In this document: one piece after another, positions 1 to 11,815 of the stretch | Layout of the letters: each line of letters starts with the position of its first letter | Position numbering within the stretch: position 1 is the stretch's first letter | Assembly: GCF_026212465.1 (NCBI RefSeq) | Contig: NC_080048.1 | Location: 27,263,420 to 27,327,419 of the forward strand | Source: Amaranthus tricolor | Taxonomy: Eukaryota; Streptophyta; Magnoliopsida; Caryophyllales; Amaranthaceae | Direction of reading: 5' to 3' | Length of the DNA stretch: 64,000 bases | Position numbers and translations under genes: made by a program | Notes under the pieces: generated by a model | Database searches by the model: none | Told to the model about the DNA's origin: nothing | What the model saw: the letters and a program-made list of their open reading frames with translations, nothing else

Positions 1-1394
1 TCAAATAACCAAGTAAATAGTAAAACGGATCTATCATAACTATTAAAAATAATCCGATAAGTTATTAAGGGTCCAAAGTTTTCAAGAAAAACAAGCTAAC
101 CATTTCAACAAATTAGTTTGATTATTTTACCGATAAACCGATTTATAATTCTTTACAACTACTTGATTCCAAAATAAAAATTTTATCAAAACACCAAGAT
201 GATATGGAATCATTTTAAAGAGATAAGTTTATTTAACCAATAAAATTCATGATTATTATTTTAAATAATTAATACAATCATTTTAGCCATAATTCAATAT
301 ATAAAAAAATAATTAAAGTCCATAGGGTCCACGACAATTTGCCCAAGGGTCATTAAGAGATTCAACATGTTATAGAAGTATGCTAAAAAATTATAAGTTA
401 AGAAGAGACCATTTAATATTTATTTCTTATTTAATTTTTTTTTCAAATTTATTAATAAACTTTTAACTTATTTTAAACTTAAGTAATATATGTTAGCTAT
501 TTTTAATAATTAAGAAAGTATTCAACACCTCTTCCTATTAGAACAATATTTTTAGACGAAAATTCAATTAAACGTTATTTTAATGAATTAAAACTCAAGG
601 AACATATCTAAAATGATATCCTAACTTTTAGTTTTTATAAAGTACTTATAAAATACTCTTTTTAAAATTCCTAGTTCACATAAATTTTATCTACCAAGAT
701 TTCATCACAAAAACATCATTAGATATTATTTTTAAGTATTTTCTCAATGCAAAAGTTCATAAAGCTAACACACATGAAACTTAAAATAATATTTCACATA
801 AAAAAATCCATATATATCTACATTATCATATTATTAAAAAATTTCCACATTTACAATATTTTTAGAGTGTCCCAAAACTATTATTATTTTTACGAAAATA
901 TCACTAAACTGGATAGGACTTTAATAGAACCATGGAAAGTGTAAATAATTAAAATAAAATCATGTTGATAATGCTTTTTATATTATTATGTAACCGTAAA
1001 TAAATATCACATAACGAGAGAGTTAAGGAAATGTGTACCATTTTCCTCCAAAGGTGGTGCTAAACTAAGTAAGAGAATAATAATAGGAAAATAAGAACAC
1101 AAAGAAATAAACTCTAAAAGAGAAAGTCTTCAAGGCTCCAAGCTTCAAAGAAGTAGATCTTCAATTAGCCCAAAAAAAAATTGATATCCAAGCTCCAAAA
1201 GATAATACTTGACTTTTCAAAAGTTCATGATTATTGGCTTAAGAAGTAATAAGATCAAGCTCCATCTTCATTTGATTCTTCAACTAATAAAAAGGGTATA
1301 AAGTTAGTAAGATGTTAATGAAGTGAAGATATAAGAAAGAATGGTAGAAAGATTTGAGGATGATGTTTATCTTAAGTATAATTATTAATGTTAA
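1..1394. other. AT-rich intergenic DNA, no gene seen
   Basis: Very AT-rich sequence without a credible reading frame, splice pattern or repeat terminus. The short open frames here are low-complexity (Lys/Ile/Asn/Phe-rich), as chance frames in AT-rich DNA are. Confidence 0.6.
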
Positions 1395-1870
1395 TTATGT
1401 ATCGAAAGTGCTGCTCCTGCTACAGGAGCCCCCCAAGGTGAAATACGTAGTCGGATATAACCCTTATCCAACAATTCTTCAAGCTAATACTTCAATTCCT
1501 CCATCTCCTTTGGGGCCATGCGATACAGGGCCTTTGAAATTGGTACTGTTCCAAGCACCAAGTCTACGATGAAAACGATTTCCCGTTGAGGTGGCATGCC
1601 GGAAATTCTTCAGGAAATATGTCCATGAGTTCTCTTACAACATCAATATCATTAGGGTCTACCTCCTTTTTCCCCTCCTGAACACAAGTACAAGGGGTGT
1701 CCTTGTCTCACCAGTCTTTATAACTCCAAGGTCGATACTAAGTTCGATCTAGGCCCCTTGAAATACTTCATATACCTAATGTTTTCCCCAAGCGGTCCTA
1801 CCAACAACACTCTCTGCTCCCTACATTCAATTGTTGCTTTGTATTTTCCTAACTATTTGTTTATCACTAG
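1395..1870 (-). pseudogene. Ty3/gypsy protease-RT junction fragment
   Basis: Read on the minus strand, this piece gives the segment that joins protease to reverse transcriptase in plant gypsy polyproteins: a stretch like [15 protein letters not shown], then an [20 protein letters not shown] motif and an ELLDKGYIR...SPWGAPV block. It carries at least one in-frame stop and several frameshifts and stops before the RT catalytic core. It is an isolated, truncated relic with no adjoining LTR, abutting copia sequence at about 1.88 kb. The call rests on similarity to the intact RT N-terminus at about 22.1-22.3 kb of this window. Confidence 0.75.
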
Positions 1871-1965
1871 AATGTTATCGAGCCTAGAAACGGTTTAACT
1901 TAAATGTTGGACGTGTGATCCAGAATTCATATTTACATGTGAATATGCGGTTCACTTTAACTCGG

Positions 1966-2337
1966 ACTATTACACCCTCAAGGAAACAAATATTTATAGC
2001 TGATTCCACTATGTCTGCGGCGCTTGCCTCGGCGGCAAATGAAGCGAAGTGGTTGAGGAATCTCATGTTGGAAATACCTTTATTACCTAAGCCAATTTCA
2101 CAGGTGGCGATTCATGCGTCTTGCATGACGGCTTTGGGTAGGGCTTATAGTCAAGTGTATAATGGTAAGTCTCGTCATATTGCTCTTAGGCATAGCCTAG
2201 TGCAAGGACTTATCACTAATGGGGTCATAACTTTTGACTATGTGAAAACTAAGTTCAATGTGGCTAATTTATTCACTAAATGCATGTATAGAGATTCGAT
2301 TGAGCAAGCGTCAATTGAAATCGGATTATGTCAATAA
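1966..2337 (+). pseudogene. Ty1/copia RNase H C-terminal part (family C, copy 3)
   Basis: The frame ending at 2337 encodes the end of a copia polyprotein. An IADSTMSAALASAANEAKWL block corresponds to the usual copia motif with a Ser-Thr-Met-Glu core and a KEAEWLRNL helix. It is followed by AYSQVYNGKSRHIALRHS and FVKTKFNVANLFTK-like segments typical of copia RNase H tails, then a stop. Everything upstream (gag, protease, integrase, RT) is missing because the copy begins abruptly next to a gypsy scrap. About 75-80 percent of positions match by eye the related tail at 12855-13190 on the opposite strand. Confidence 0.8.
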
Positions 2338-2759
2338 AAGTCAATTGGAAAAACACAATTCACACACGAGCAACATCGAGTCTTGAATTCATTGTGGTTA
2401 AATTCCTTTTGATTTTTATAAGAAACAAGTTATAATGACCCAATGTTGCTTTGGCCTATGATGAATGAAGTAGTTGTCCATTAAAAGTTCTCAAGGTCAA
2501 GAATTCAAGAACACTTGGTGTTGTTCCATTTTACAAGGATATGTTTTAGACGTAATGAAAGCCTTATAATGTATTATGTTAATGACTTTGTATCATTGAT
2601 TTTGTGTGTACTTCATCTTTGAGTGGTTGGATGGGTCATTTGATTCAAATCCATAAGGGATGTCAATTTTGGCTTGGTCACTTGTGAAGTGTGTTGTACT
2701 AGGCGTTAATTCAATCCATAACGATATTAGCGTTGATGCATGAAATGAAATTATATATT
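2338..2759 (+). mobile_element. 3' untranslated interior of copia family C copy 3
   Basis: Non-coding stretch between the RNase H stop and the LTR. It shares patches with 3840-3990 and 8870-9000 (a TCAATCCATAACGATATTAG-like string and a GATGCATGAAATG string), so families C and D have a related 3' leader before their LTRs. Confidence 0.55.
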
Positions 2760-3212
2760 TTTTTGAAATTTAGTGTATATTAATCCCTAAGAAATATCAC
2801 CACGTACTAGAAATAGTAGTGGGAAAAAATGTATTAAAATACATGGTCCAAGAGTGGTTCAAAGGAATAGAAAAAAGGCAAGACAGGAACCGAATCAGCA
2901 CATAAAGTCGACTCGGTGTTCCTAATGGTAGAACTAAAGCCGAGTTGATTTTTGGTTATGCCTGGCCTTGTTCGCCTTTTTTTTCTTCTTTGAATTAAGA
3001 GCATTGGATTCCTTCTTTTGTCCCATCTTAAATCTGATATTACAATGACTTAATATGGAGAAATAATGCTCATGAAAACCTTAATTAAAATGGTATTGAT
3101 GGATGGTCATTATGGTTGATCAAAGGGGAATACAATTCTTTTAGCCATCATCAAAGGGGAATACAAATTCCTCTTAATTGTAATTTGTATTTCATATTAT
3201 TAGATTGTAATG
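2760..3212 (+). repeat. LTR of copia family C (3' LTR of copy 3)
   Basis: Matches, in the opposite orientation, the LTR at 31038-31881: shared strings include TTTAGTGTATA near the start, a GACTCGG/CCGAGT palindromic block and a CATCATCAAAGGGGAA string. It is about 390 bp shorter than that copy. The start is approximate because the terminal bases are mutated. It ends at 3212, where codons of another copia RNase H begin. Confidence 0.65.
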
Positions 3213-3540
3213 CAATGTGGTGAAGTTTACGTTCTGCATGTGCCATCTCGTTTTTAAATTGCAAATATTTTTACTAAGGTTCTTTCAGAAGTTCTCTTTG
3301 ATGATTTCTGTGCCAGACTCAGCGTATGTAATCCTTCTAATTCGATAGTGTAGGTGTAATATAATAGATAAATCTTTACCTTATCGCTTTTGTGTTGTTA
3401 GCTTTGTAACCATAGGTTACGTTTATGTTCAATTGTATGATTATAAATACTTTCCTTATTGTGAAATAGTACTCAAGCCAATTTTTTCTAATACCCTTCA
3501 CACTTAAATTGTTATTAAGATCAAGAAATTACATGGTTTG
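3213..3540 (+). pseudogene. Host copia element: RNase H tail plus start of its LTR
   Basis: From 3218 the plus strand reads GEVYVLHVPSRF, a stop, IANIFTKVLSEVLFDDF and then a CARLSVCNPSNSIV-like end at 3351-3356. This is the classic end of a plant copia polyprotein (V-P-S-x-x-Q-x-A-D-x-F-T-K). One stop interrupts it. The following bases (TGTAATATAATAG..., then a TTATAAATACTTTCC TATA-like string near 3440) look like the beginning of that element's LTR. Its missing upstream codons appear to lie at 31882-32617 in inverted orientation. Confidence 0.7.
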
Positions 3541-3559
3541 AATGTAGATAAAAAAGTTA

Positions 3560-4046
3560 GAATTGAATAGGATTAAACGCCCTTATAATATGTTAAGCTA
3601 GGTGTCAAGGTGTGATTTGACCTCTCAAGTCTTAAGTTCGGGGTCTGGCCGCCTTAACGAAGATCTCTTGATTGAGTGCTTTATTCAGGAAAGCATGGTA
3701 CCCAGGAGAAGCTACCTATATAAGTTCGGGGTTTGGCCGCCTCAACAAAATCAAGGGGCATACTTATGATTTCAATGGACTTATGAATAGATATGGACAC
3801 ATGGCCTTTAAAGTGTCATAGATGTGAGTTTAATCAATTATTTCATGTGTACTACTCCTTCAGTTGTTTGGGTATATCTGCTTAATTCAATTCGTAAGGA
3901 CATTAGGGGATATAATCGATTGTAGAGATGCGTGGCACTAACTGTGAATTCAATTCGTAAGAATATTGGCATTAATGCATGAAATGGGCTGGAGATTATG
4001 GATCGCGAAAGAGGAAAAGGATTATACACTCTAAATGAGGGAGGAT
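3560..4046 (+). mobile_element. 3' interior of copia family D with polypurine tract
   Basis: Nearly the same sequence as 8680-9062, including the string TTGAGTGCTTTATTCA and a purine run AATGAGGGAGGA immediately before the LTR at 4047. A polypurine tract normally precedes a 3' LTR, so this LTR was once the 3' LTR of an upstream copy. Confidence 0.6.
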
Positions 4047-4922
4047 TGTTGTCATTTAGAGCGTATAATTGTTTCGAGAAATTAATAATTAATTAAATCA
4101 AACAAATAAATAAATTTATTAATTAAGTTAAATATCCCAATATTGCAAAATTGTTCTTTTGTGCAAAAGTATTTTTAGCGGATAGTGAAAAGACTCGCGG
4201 ATCGCGAAATTTCAAGTCAAAGTTTCTGTTTTGAAAATTGCTCAAGTCGCGGCTCGCGACTTTCGCCCTGGTTTTGCAATGTTCGTTTTATTCGGTTTTG
4301 TTAGTTATGCAATAACTACCTATGGTTAGTATGGTTATATTAACTAAATTATTAGGACGAATTGATTTAATATCGACATTGATTCGTGGATGGATATTGC
4401 GGTTCATGAAGTGACACATTACTTCATGAATGGTTATGTGCTTTTCTATAAATATAGAACGCATGTGTAAGTTATTTCTTACATGTGATACATGGAATAT
4501 ATATGTGATTTCTGAATTTTTTATCCTCTCTAGAACTTTACATAGAAAACTTGCAATCCTCGATTGTAAATTTTCATTTTCTTCTTCCACTTAAGTTTTC
4601 TCATGTCGTTCTAATTTCCTTGTGCTAGGAATTTAGTGAAATTATTTGTATCTCAGAACATATTTCCGGTTTCTATTCCCAAGCACCGTAGTAGGGAGGA
4701 AACGATGTTTTAGGATACAACATCTCGCCTAGAATTTATATCTGGTCACATACAAAATCTTCTTCTTACTATGTTTGATATATGGTGATTTCCGATGATG
4801 AAGTTCACATTTGGTGTATGTTAAGCAAAGGTTTGAACTTGTCATATGTTTTTGTAACCTACCTAGTTTATGTAACTATACTTTATATGTTTGGTTAATA
4901 CTTTAAAGTCACATTTACAACA
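4047..4922 (+). repeat. LTR of family D (left)
   Basis: 876 bp, starts TGTTGTCATTT and ends TTTACAACA (terminal inverted repeat TGTTGT/ACAACA). It is a close match to 9063-9916. It contains a GC-rich palindromic island (GTCGCGGCTCGCGAC at about 4246) in otherwise AT-rich DNA, and a TATA-like TATAAATATAGA at about 4446. Confidence 0.85.
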
Positions 4923-4951
4923 ATCTAAAACATCGTCTTTCTAACATAAGT

Positions 4952-5047
4952 ATGGCAAGTCCGAAAGTTTTCACCACAAACCTTGTTAAAATTGACAATT
5001 TTGTTGGGAAAGTTTTAATATTTGCTTATATGAAAGTTACACCATGA
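4952..5047 (+). pseudogene. Copia gag N-terminus relic (family D)
   Basis: Begins 29 bases after the left LTR. It encodes MASPKVFTTNLVKIDNFVGK and then a degenerate continuation ending in a stop after 31 residues. The pattern Met-Ala-Ser, a Leu-x-Lys-Phe/Ile-Asp segment and a Gly-Lys/Asn position followed by an aromatic-rich stretch is the usual start of plant copia gag. It resembles the gag starts at 31013 (minus) and 39068 (plus) here. No further gag is readable downstream. Confidence 0.6.
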
Positions 5048-8000
5048 TCGGGTGATAAGATACTCGTAGAGATTTTTGAAAGGGTACATTGGTTCGATAA
5101 AAGAGTACGTTGGTTCGATTTAAAGGGACACGGTTGTTCATGAAAGGATGCGTTGATTCAAGAAGGGTTGCGTTGTTTCTTGTTTTGAGTAAGTTATGTA
5201 AGAAAAATGGACAAAGTTATATGGTAGAGATGATATTTCTCAAGTATGTAAGTATTGATAAAATCTACAAGTCAAGTAAGATCTTTACTACTATTTAAAT
5301 AAAGTAAAATTTATTAAGTTCTCTATGTTAATTTCATATGTTTATTAATTTTATGATAATAGAGAAGTATAATATGTTACATATTTAAGTAAGTTTTATA
5401 TCCATGGAAATTGGTAAAGTAAGTGATCATGGTTATTTGGTCATGTTTTTCATTTGGTCTTAATGATGATACTCCATTTTATTTATCAAAAAAATTTTGA
5501 TGGTTGGAAGTATAAGTAAATTACCATGATTTTATGATGATTAAAATTATCATCAAAGATTGATAATGTTTGCTAACTTTTGTGTTTACAAGTATATTTA
5601 ATGCATGATAAGATGATAAAATTTTGTTTTTATGTTTTTTAACATGTTTATCTTGTATTATTTTGTATCATGTTTTGTTTTATAGAAAGATATTAAGTGT
5701 TATTATCAAGTTGATTATAATAGCATTAATAGTTCATTAATGGTAATAAGTTATATATTTGGGTTTGTGCATGTTTGGTATGACAAGATAAAGTTTATTA
5801 TGCAAGTTAAGCATTATGTGTCAGTTATGATTGGTTATCTTTTGACCAATGTCAATAATGATTTTGTTATTGATGTGTGTTTCACCATTTGAGTGAATTG
5901 ATTTAAAATGTTGCATGCTTCATGTTAAGTTAACAATAAAAGTTAATTAAAGTGTCAATTTTATTAAAGAAATGTTGTTATAAATAAAAGTTTATGTTAC
6001 ATTATTTTGTTTCATGTGTAGAATTATGTCGATGTATTTGTGCATGATTGAAGTTAGTTTTTATGATATTTTCTTTGTTGGTATGTTACCAATGTTGTTT
6101 AAGTTTGAACATATAAATTTTATATGGGTAATATTTATTTTGTCATATGTTTATTTTACCCAAGGTTATATTAATGTATTAATATTGAAAGAGGTACAAA
6201 GTTTATGACATGAATAAATTTAAAGGTTTATCATCAAGGATCCATTAAAAGTAAGTTTTAATGTAAATGTGATGTTTGTGAATTTGAAAATATAATGTTA
6301 CTAAATAAAGGTTGAAAGTTGTCAACATTATTTTAAACTCGAAATTTTATTTATTAAAGTCTTTTATCATAGAGGCTAAGTTTGATAATTTTAAATAAGT
6401 AAAATGAGTTTAATGATTATATAAGTGATTTTATGTATCAAATAAATGATAAAGACAAGTTTTTCTAGTTTATTTTGATATATATGATGGTTTAATCTTA
6501 TATGGTATAAATATTGATTTGCCTAATAAAGCAAGATATGAATTCATTTATTACTACATTGATTAATGCATTAAATGAAATTCATATTTTACTCTTTTTC
6601 AAGAGTATACGTCACAGCTTTAAGTTTTATTATGGAAATTAAAATTCCATAATAGTTTATTGTTATGATTTTCAAGATATGCATTATTTGCATGAGTATA
6701 TGTTAAGTTTTATACTAATATTTATTTCGGAGGAAAGTACTAAATAAGTTTTATTCCGGTTAATGGTTATATTATGGTTTTTGTATTGTCAAATAAATGC
6801 CAAATAGATTTGGTGGGATAATTATAAGGAGGAATTTTTTTTTATTTTAACTAAAGTTGATATTAAATGTTTTACTTGGTTTAAAGTGTTTGATTTTATA
6901 GAAAAGTCCTAATTATTTTGGTACAAAGGAAATTTGTTTTGAATTATCTCAAGGTTCAAAATAAGGATGCATCTTTATAGATTATGTTATTTATAACATC
7001 TACTATGAGTTCTAAATATTAGACTAAGGGATATTATATATCAATGATATTTGATTATAATACCAAGTGATGCAATATTTATTTGGAAATTTTACTTTCA
7101 ACGTTAGGTTTAAATACCTACAAGTTTGTACAGATGATTATGACACTTTGATCTTTTTTAAATTGTTTTGCTAATCTTTTGATAAAGCATATATTTCTAA
7201 AAGAGAAAAGTATAATTTTTTTTATTAAGAAAAAAGCTTTTAACGAAGTTTGGATTTGTTAAAGCTTTCAAAGTAAAGGTTTTTAGTATTGTATTCATAT
7301 TACTATTATGAAGGTATACCCATGATTATTTATTTTGATACTTAAGTATCATAAAAGTTTAAGCTTTCTAAAAGAAAGTAATTATTGATGTGTTCATCAA
7401 GGGAATAATGTTTGAATTTTAGTAACTTTATCTCCAAGTAAGTATAACAATATGTTATAGATAGATTTTCATATTATATGTGAAGATTGATGAACATGTA
7501 CTAATGTTCAAAATTTTTATTAAGTGTATTATAATTAATATGATAATTGATTATTGAATTTATTTTAATAAGTTTACAGAAAATACAATGGTTAAGTAAT
7601 TGTTTGTATTTTAATATGGTATGTTGTAACATGTATATTTTTTTTATAAATTATCATATATTTATTTTGGAATTGTATAAGTAAAGCTAACAAAGTAATA
7701 CGTCATTTTCCTTCTATGAAGGGAATGGGGGAGGTAAATGTTAAATGAACTTTAACATAAAAGTTTAAGGATTAAGAAATAAGTATTTTATTATACTTAG
7801 GGTAAAGTCTAAAATTACCCTCATGTCTTCTAATTGAAGTTATTTCCTAAATAATAGGAATGGTTATATAATTGAATGCAATTTTGATTTATACAAGATT
7901 CAAATTGTTTTATAGTTGTCAAGTAAAGTTTTACTTACAACTTAAAGTTCCTTTATAAGGAAATTATTTGAATAGTCTAAAATGTTTATGTTGTATCATG

Positions 8001-8340
8001 GATTTAGTTAATTTTATAGTGGAAGTTCTTCAAATTTGAAGAGGTACTCAAGTGTGAGTTTGATCTTAGTGAATTGGCCATTCTCTATGTTGATCAAATT
8101 ATATGTTTGTGGGGGAGGTATACCAAGTTTTGATCACCCAAGAACAAACAAAGTTTTAACTTATTCCACTATGATATTAATGTTACTTGTCATGATTTAG
8201 ACAAATATGTAAACTGTATAGTTTAAAGATACTCATCTTTGTGATGTTAAAAGCCAAAGTTGTGCACAAAACAATCAAGTGTTATTGACAAGTGACTTGT
8301 ATAAAATATTGATAGTCGAGTGTAACTTTGATAATGTTAT
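5048..8340. other. AT-rich interior of family D, no readable protein
   Basis: Roughly 3.3 kb dominated by A and T with many TTTTAT, AAGTTT and ATGTTTT strings. Several short frames exist but show no motif. It may be extremely decayed pol sequence. Confidence 0.5.
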
Positions 8341-9062
8341 GTGATCTAATTGAGGCAAAGTCAAAAATTATGACTTATCAAAGAAGGGATCACAATTCTT
8401 GACTATGTGAACAAAGTTCAAAGTTAGGCAAAGTATTCTTACTAAGTCTAGGAATTTCATGGTTTCATGAAATTGGTACATGTCCATTCTTCACCACCAT
8501 GAGTGAAACCTAATTCAACGCTAGAAGAAACATCTAGTCTTGAATTCAATGTGGATTGATCCCTCATCAGATGTTGGGAAGCAACACTTAAGTGATCCTT
8601 AGTAGCTTTATTCGTGATGTTGAAAAATGAGGTAGTAAAGTAGTCCCTCAAGGTCTCCAGTTTCTAAAGTTCTTAAAGATCTCTAGATTGAGTGCTTTAT
8701 TCACAAAAGCATGGTAACCAGGAGAAGCTACCTATATAAATTCAGGATTTGGCCGCCTCAATGAAATCAAGGGGCATACTTATGGTTTCAATGGCCTTAT
8801 GAATAGATATGGACACATAGCCTTTAAGGTGTCACATATGTGAGTTTAATGAATTATTTCATGTGTACTACTCCTTCAATTGGTTAGATATATCTTATTA
8901 ATTCAATCCGTACGGACATTAGGGGATATGATCGATTGTAAAGATGCGTGGAACTAGTGGTCAATTCAATTCGTAAGAATATTGGCATTCATGCATGAAA
9001 TGGGCTGGAGATTATGCATCGCGAAAGAGCAAAAGGATTATACACTTTAAATGGGGGAGGAT
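8341..9062 (+). mobile_element. Degenerate RNase H end and 3' leader of family D
   Basis: At about 8380-8440 the string GACTATGTGAACAAAGTTC aligns with the same place in the family C RNase H tail, so a mutated end of pol survives. The remainder matches 3640-4046 and ends in AAATGGGGGAGGA, a good polypurine tract right before the LTR at 9063. Confidence 0.6.
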
Positions 9063-9916
9063 TGTTGTCATTTGGAGCGTATAATGGCTTTCAAATTAAT
9101 AATTAATTAAATAAAATAAATTAATTAATTTATTAATTAAGTTAAATATCCCAATATTGCAAAATTTTTGTTTTGTGCAAAAGTAATTTTTGCGGATAGT
9201 GAAAAGACTTGCAGATCGCGAGATTTCAAGTCAAAGTTTCTATTTTGGAAAATGCTCAGGTCGCGGCCCGCGACTTTCACGCTGGTTTTTGCAATGTTCG
9301 TTTTATTCAGTTTTAATAGTTATGCAATAACTACCTATGGTAAATATGGTTATAGTTATTGAATAATTGGGATGGATTGATTTAATATCGACATTGATTC
9401 GTGGATCGATGTTGTTTCATGAATGGTTATGTGCTTTTCTATAAATATAGAAGGCATGTGTAAGTTATTTTTTACATGTGATATACATGGAATATACATG
9501 TGATTTCTGAATTTTTTATCCTCTTTAGCACTTTACATAGAAAACTTGCAATCCTCGATTGTAAATTTTCACTTTCTTCTTCCACTTAAGTTTTCTTATA
9601 TCGTTCTAATTTCCTTGTGCTAGGAATTTAGTGAAATTATTGTATCTCAAAACATATTTTCGGTTTTTTTTTTCAAGCCCCGTAGTAGGGAGGAAATGAT
9701 GTTTTAGGATAGAGCATCTCGCCTAGAATCTACATCGAGTCACATACAAAATCTTCTTGTTACTATGTCCGATATATGGTGATTTCCGATGATGAAGTTT
9801 ACATTTGGTGTATGTTAAGCAAACGTTTGAACTTGTCATATGTTTTTGTAACCTACTAAGTTTATGTAACTTTACTTTATATGTTTGATTAATATTTTAA
9901 AGTCATATGTACAACA
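9063..9916 (+). repeat. LTR of family D (right)
   Basis: 854 bp, starts TGTTGTCATTTGG and ends TGTACAACA. It differs from the left LTR by scattered substitutions and small indels, including loss of about 20 bases near 9410. It has the same GTCGCGG...CGCGAC palindromic island (about 9261). Confidence 0.85.
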
Positions 9917-10480
9917 ATTGCCATCTAGAAGTATGATCTAACTTAAAGGTCTTATGCCCTTATCTTAAGGGATGTCCAAAGAATTATAGCTGTTAATTAT
10001 TATTACAATTGAATTTCCCTCTCAACTCTTAAGACAAGTAGGAACAAAGTATATCAACTCAGGAATGTTTCCTTTATGAACTTGAAGAAATTACAAATCA
10101 ATTATTGCATCTCACATAGTAATTTCCATCCGTGTTCCTTCTTTTGACTCAAGAGTTTGTCCTACCAAATCAAAAGTCAACACATCTTGAGGGATGGAAT
10201 CATGAGTTTACTTCTTATGACTTGTTCAATATCATAAGTTTATAAAAATACTAAATAAAATTTATAGAAGAAATATAACTTTTTACAAAAATTCCTAATT
10301 ATTTACATATACTTTCTCAACTTTTTTTTTTAACAAATTTAAAGTAGACAATGTACACACCAATTTCTTAATTCTTTTTACTTTCTAGTAGTAGTACAAA
10401 TTCGAAGGTGAGGGTTTTACATTATAAAAACCGGCTACCTGACTCCTAATCCTCAACCAGAAAAGCAAACCTACACATTT
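9917..10480 (+). promoter_or_regulatory. Upstream region of the DUF247 gene with TATA box
   Basis: No coding sequence. A TATAAAAA box lies at 10423-10430, about 50 bases before the start codon, so the expected transcription start (about 30 bases downstream of TATA) gives a short 5' leader. The family D LTR ends only 0.5 kb upstream of it. Confidence 0.55.
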
Positions 10481-11815
10481 ATGGAGGGCGAGGCAAATAA
10501 AACCAAGGAAGTGGAATCTTCAATACAACACAAGCTTAGTGCATTACCGATGATATCTCCTTGTAATATTTGCATTTACAAGGTTCCTCCACATATCTGC
10601 CAAGTAAACAAAGCTTGTTTTCTGCCTTCAATTGTTTCCATCGGTCCTATCTATTTTAAATACCCATCCCTAAAATCCTGTGAAGACTTCAAATTAACAC
10701 ACCTTAAACACTTCCTTGAATTACATGCTCTCACATCCTCACATCGCCATCATCAAGCTTATAACTTAGCTAACTACATTGACATTATGAAACATCATGA
10801 GGAAAATGCACGTTCTTACTATGAACATCAAATAAGTCTTTCTAGTAATGAATTTATCGAAATGATGATGGTTGATGCTGCATTCATTATCTGCTACTTT
10901 ATATGTAACAGTGACTGTGGTATCGAATTTTCGAATCGAAATAATCCTATGCACCAAAAGATAACATGGATGGTGAAGATTACCCATGATTTGTTTCTGG
11001 AAGAAAATCAAATTCCCTTTTTTGTACTGGAAGATCTATACAATCTATCATTTGGTGCAGCTTACCCACATATATCCTTTAAGGATCTTACTCTTAGATT
11101 TATTCAAAACTCTGAGATTCTCGAAGGATATCCTCGAGATAATTTACATGGATCATTTGCTTATAATGCAAGGAAAGCTTCAAACATTAAGCATCTTGTT
11201 GATTTTTTGAGGGTATCATACTTACCTTCCAATCTTCGGACCCATCAATACATTATTAATAAAGAAGAAGTTCGATTTTGTCCAAGTGCAAAAGAGCTAA
11301 AAGCTGCTGGAATAAAATTTATTTGCAGTAGTGAAAAGAACAGCTTATTAGATATTAGATATTGTAAGGGAAAGTTGCGTATTCCAACATTGAAAATACA
11401 AGATGAAACTGAAGCTTTTATTCGGAATCTCGTGTTCTTTGAGCAGTGTCAACATTTCAGTAACTCTTACTTCATTGATTATGCTATTTTTTTAAACGAT
11501 TTGATTGGTTCTGCAGAAGACGTACAAATATTAGTTCAAAATGGAATCATCGAGAATTTCCTTGGAAGCCATGAGGAGGTGGCTTTGATGCTAAATCGCA
11601 TCACAAAAAACATAATGTTACTTAGACCAAATTTTTATTATTCTGGGATTTGTGGAGATATGAATAAATATGTTAGCATCAAGTGGAATAGATGGAAGGC
11701 AATACTGAGAAGAGACTACTTCAATCATCCATGGTCAATTATTTCTGTTGTATATTTGGTGTTTCTTCTTATTCTCACCATTTTACAAGTTTTTACTGGT
11801 TTTCACCACAACTAG
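10481..11815 (+). CDS. DUF247 (UPF0481-type) plant membrane-anchored protein
   Basis: A 444-residue intact single-exon gene. After a short polar N-terminus, residues about 28-60 contain ICIYKVPPHICQVNKACFLP and VSIGPIYF, the hallmark start of the plant-specific DUF247 family (Pfam PF03140): a V-P motif followed by a Pro-x-x-V-S-I-G-P segment. Further family landmarks are VDAAFIICYFI, FLEENQIPFFVLEDLY and LLDIRYCKGKLRIPTL. Residues about 419-436 form one hydrophobic C-terminal transmembrane helix, usual for the family. Length is typical (400-550). The first ATG follows a TATA box by about 50 bases. Most members have no known biochemical function; two linked DUF247 genes are known self-incompatibility determinants in grasses, which should not be extrapolated here. 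It is flanked on both sides by retrotransposons and has no neighbouring DUF247 copy. Confidence 0.93.
   Translation: MEGEANKTKEVESSIQHKLSALPMISPCNICIYKVPPHICQVNKACFLPSIVSIGPIYFKYPSLKSCEDFKLTHLKHFLELHALTSSHRHHQAYNLANYIDIMKHHEENARSYYEHQISLSSNEFIEMMMVDAAFIICYFICNSDCGIEFSNRNNPMHQKITWMVKITHDLFLEENQIPFFVLEDLYNLSFGAAYPHISFKDLTLRFIQNSEILEGYPRDNLHGSFAYNARKASNIKHLVDFLRVSYLPSNLRTHQYIINKEEVRFCPSAKELKAAGIKFICSSEKNSLLDIRYCKGKLRIPTLKIQDETEAFIRNLVFFEQCQHFSNSYFIDYAIFLNDLIGSAEDVQILVQNGIIENFLGSHEEVALMLNRITKNIMLLRPNFYYSGICGDMNKYVSIKWNRWKAILRRDYFNHPWSIISVVYLVFLLILTILQVFTGFHHN

Larger units (their letters stand above)
4047..9916 (+). mobile_element. LTR-paired, nearly non-coding copia-like element (family D)
   Basis: Two 0.86 kb LTRs enclose a 4.1 kb interior that begins with a gag scrap and ends with a 3' leader and polypurine tract. 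No protease, integrase or RT frame is present, so the element could only have been moved by proteins supplied in trans, or it is an old copy whose coding region has decayed. No 5-bp target duplication joins the outer ends (AGGAT left, ATTGC right), which fits an LTR shared with an upstream copy. Confidence 0.7.

Noticed and set aside
1354..1572. Plus-strand frame across the gypsy scrap
   Set aside because: The minus strand carries the RT motifs, so the plus frame is its shadow.
10766..11011. Antisense open frame within the DUF247 gene
   Set aside because: Shadow of the real gene; no independent signal.
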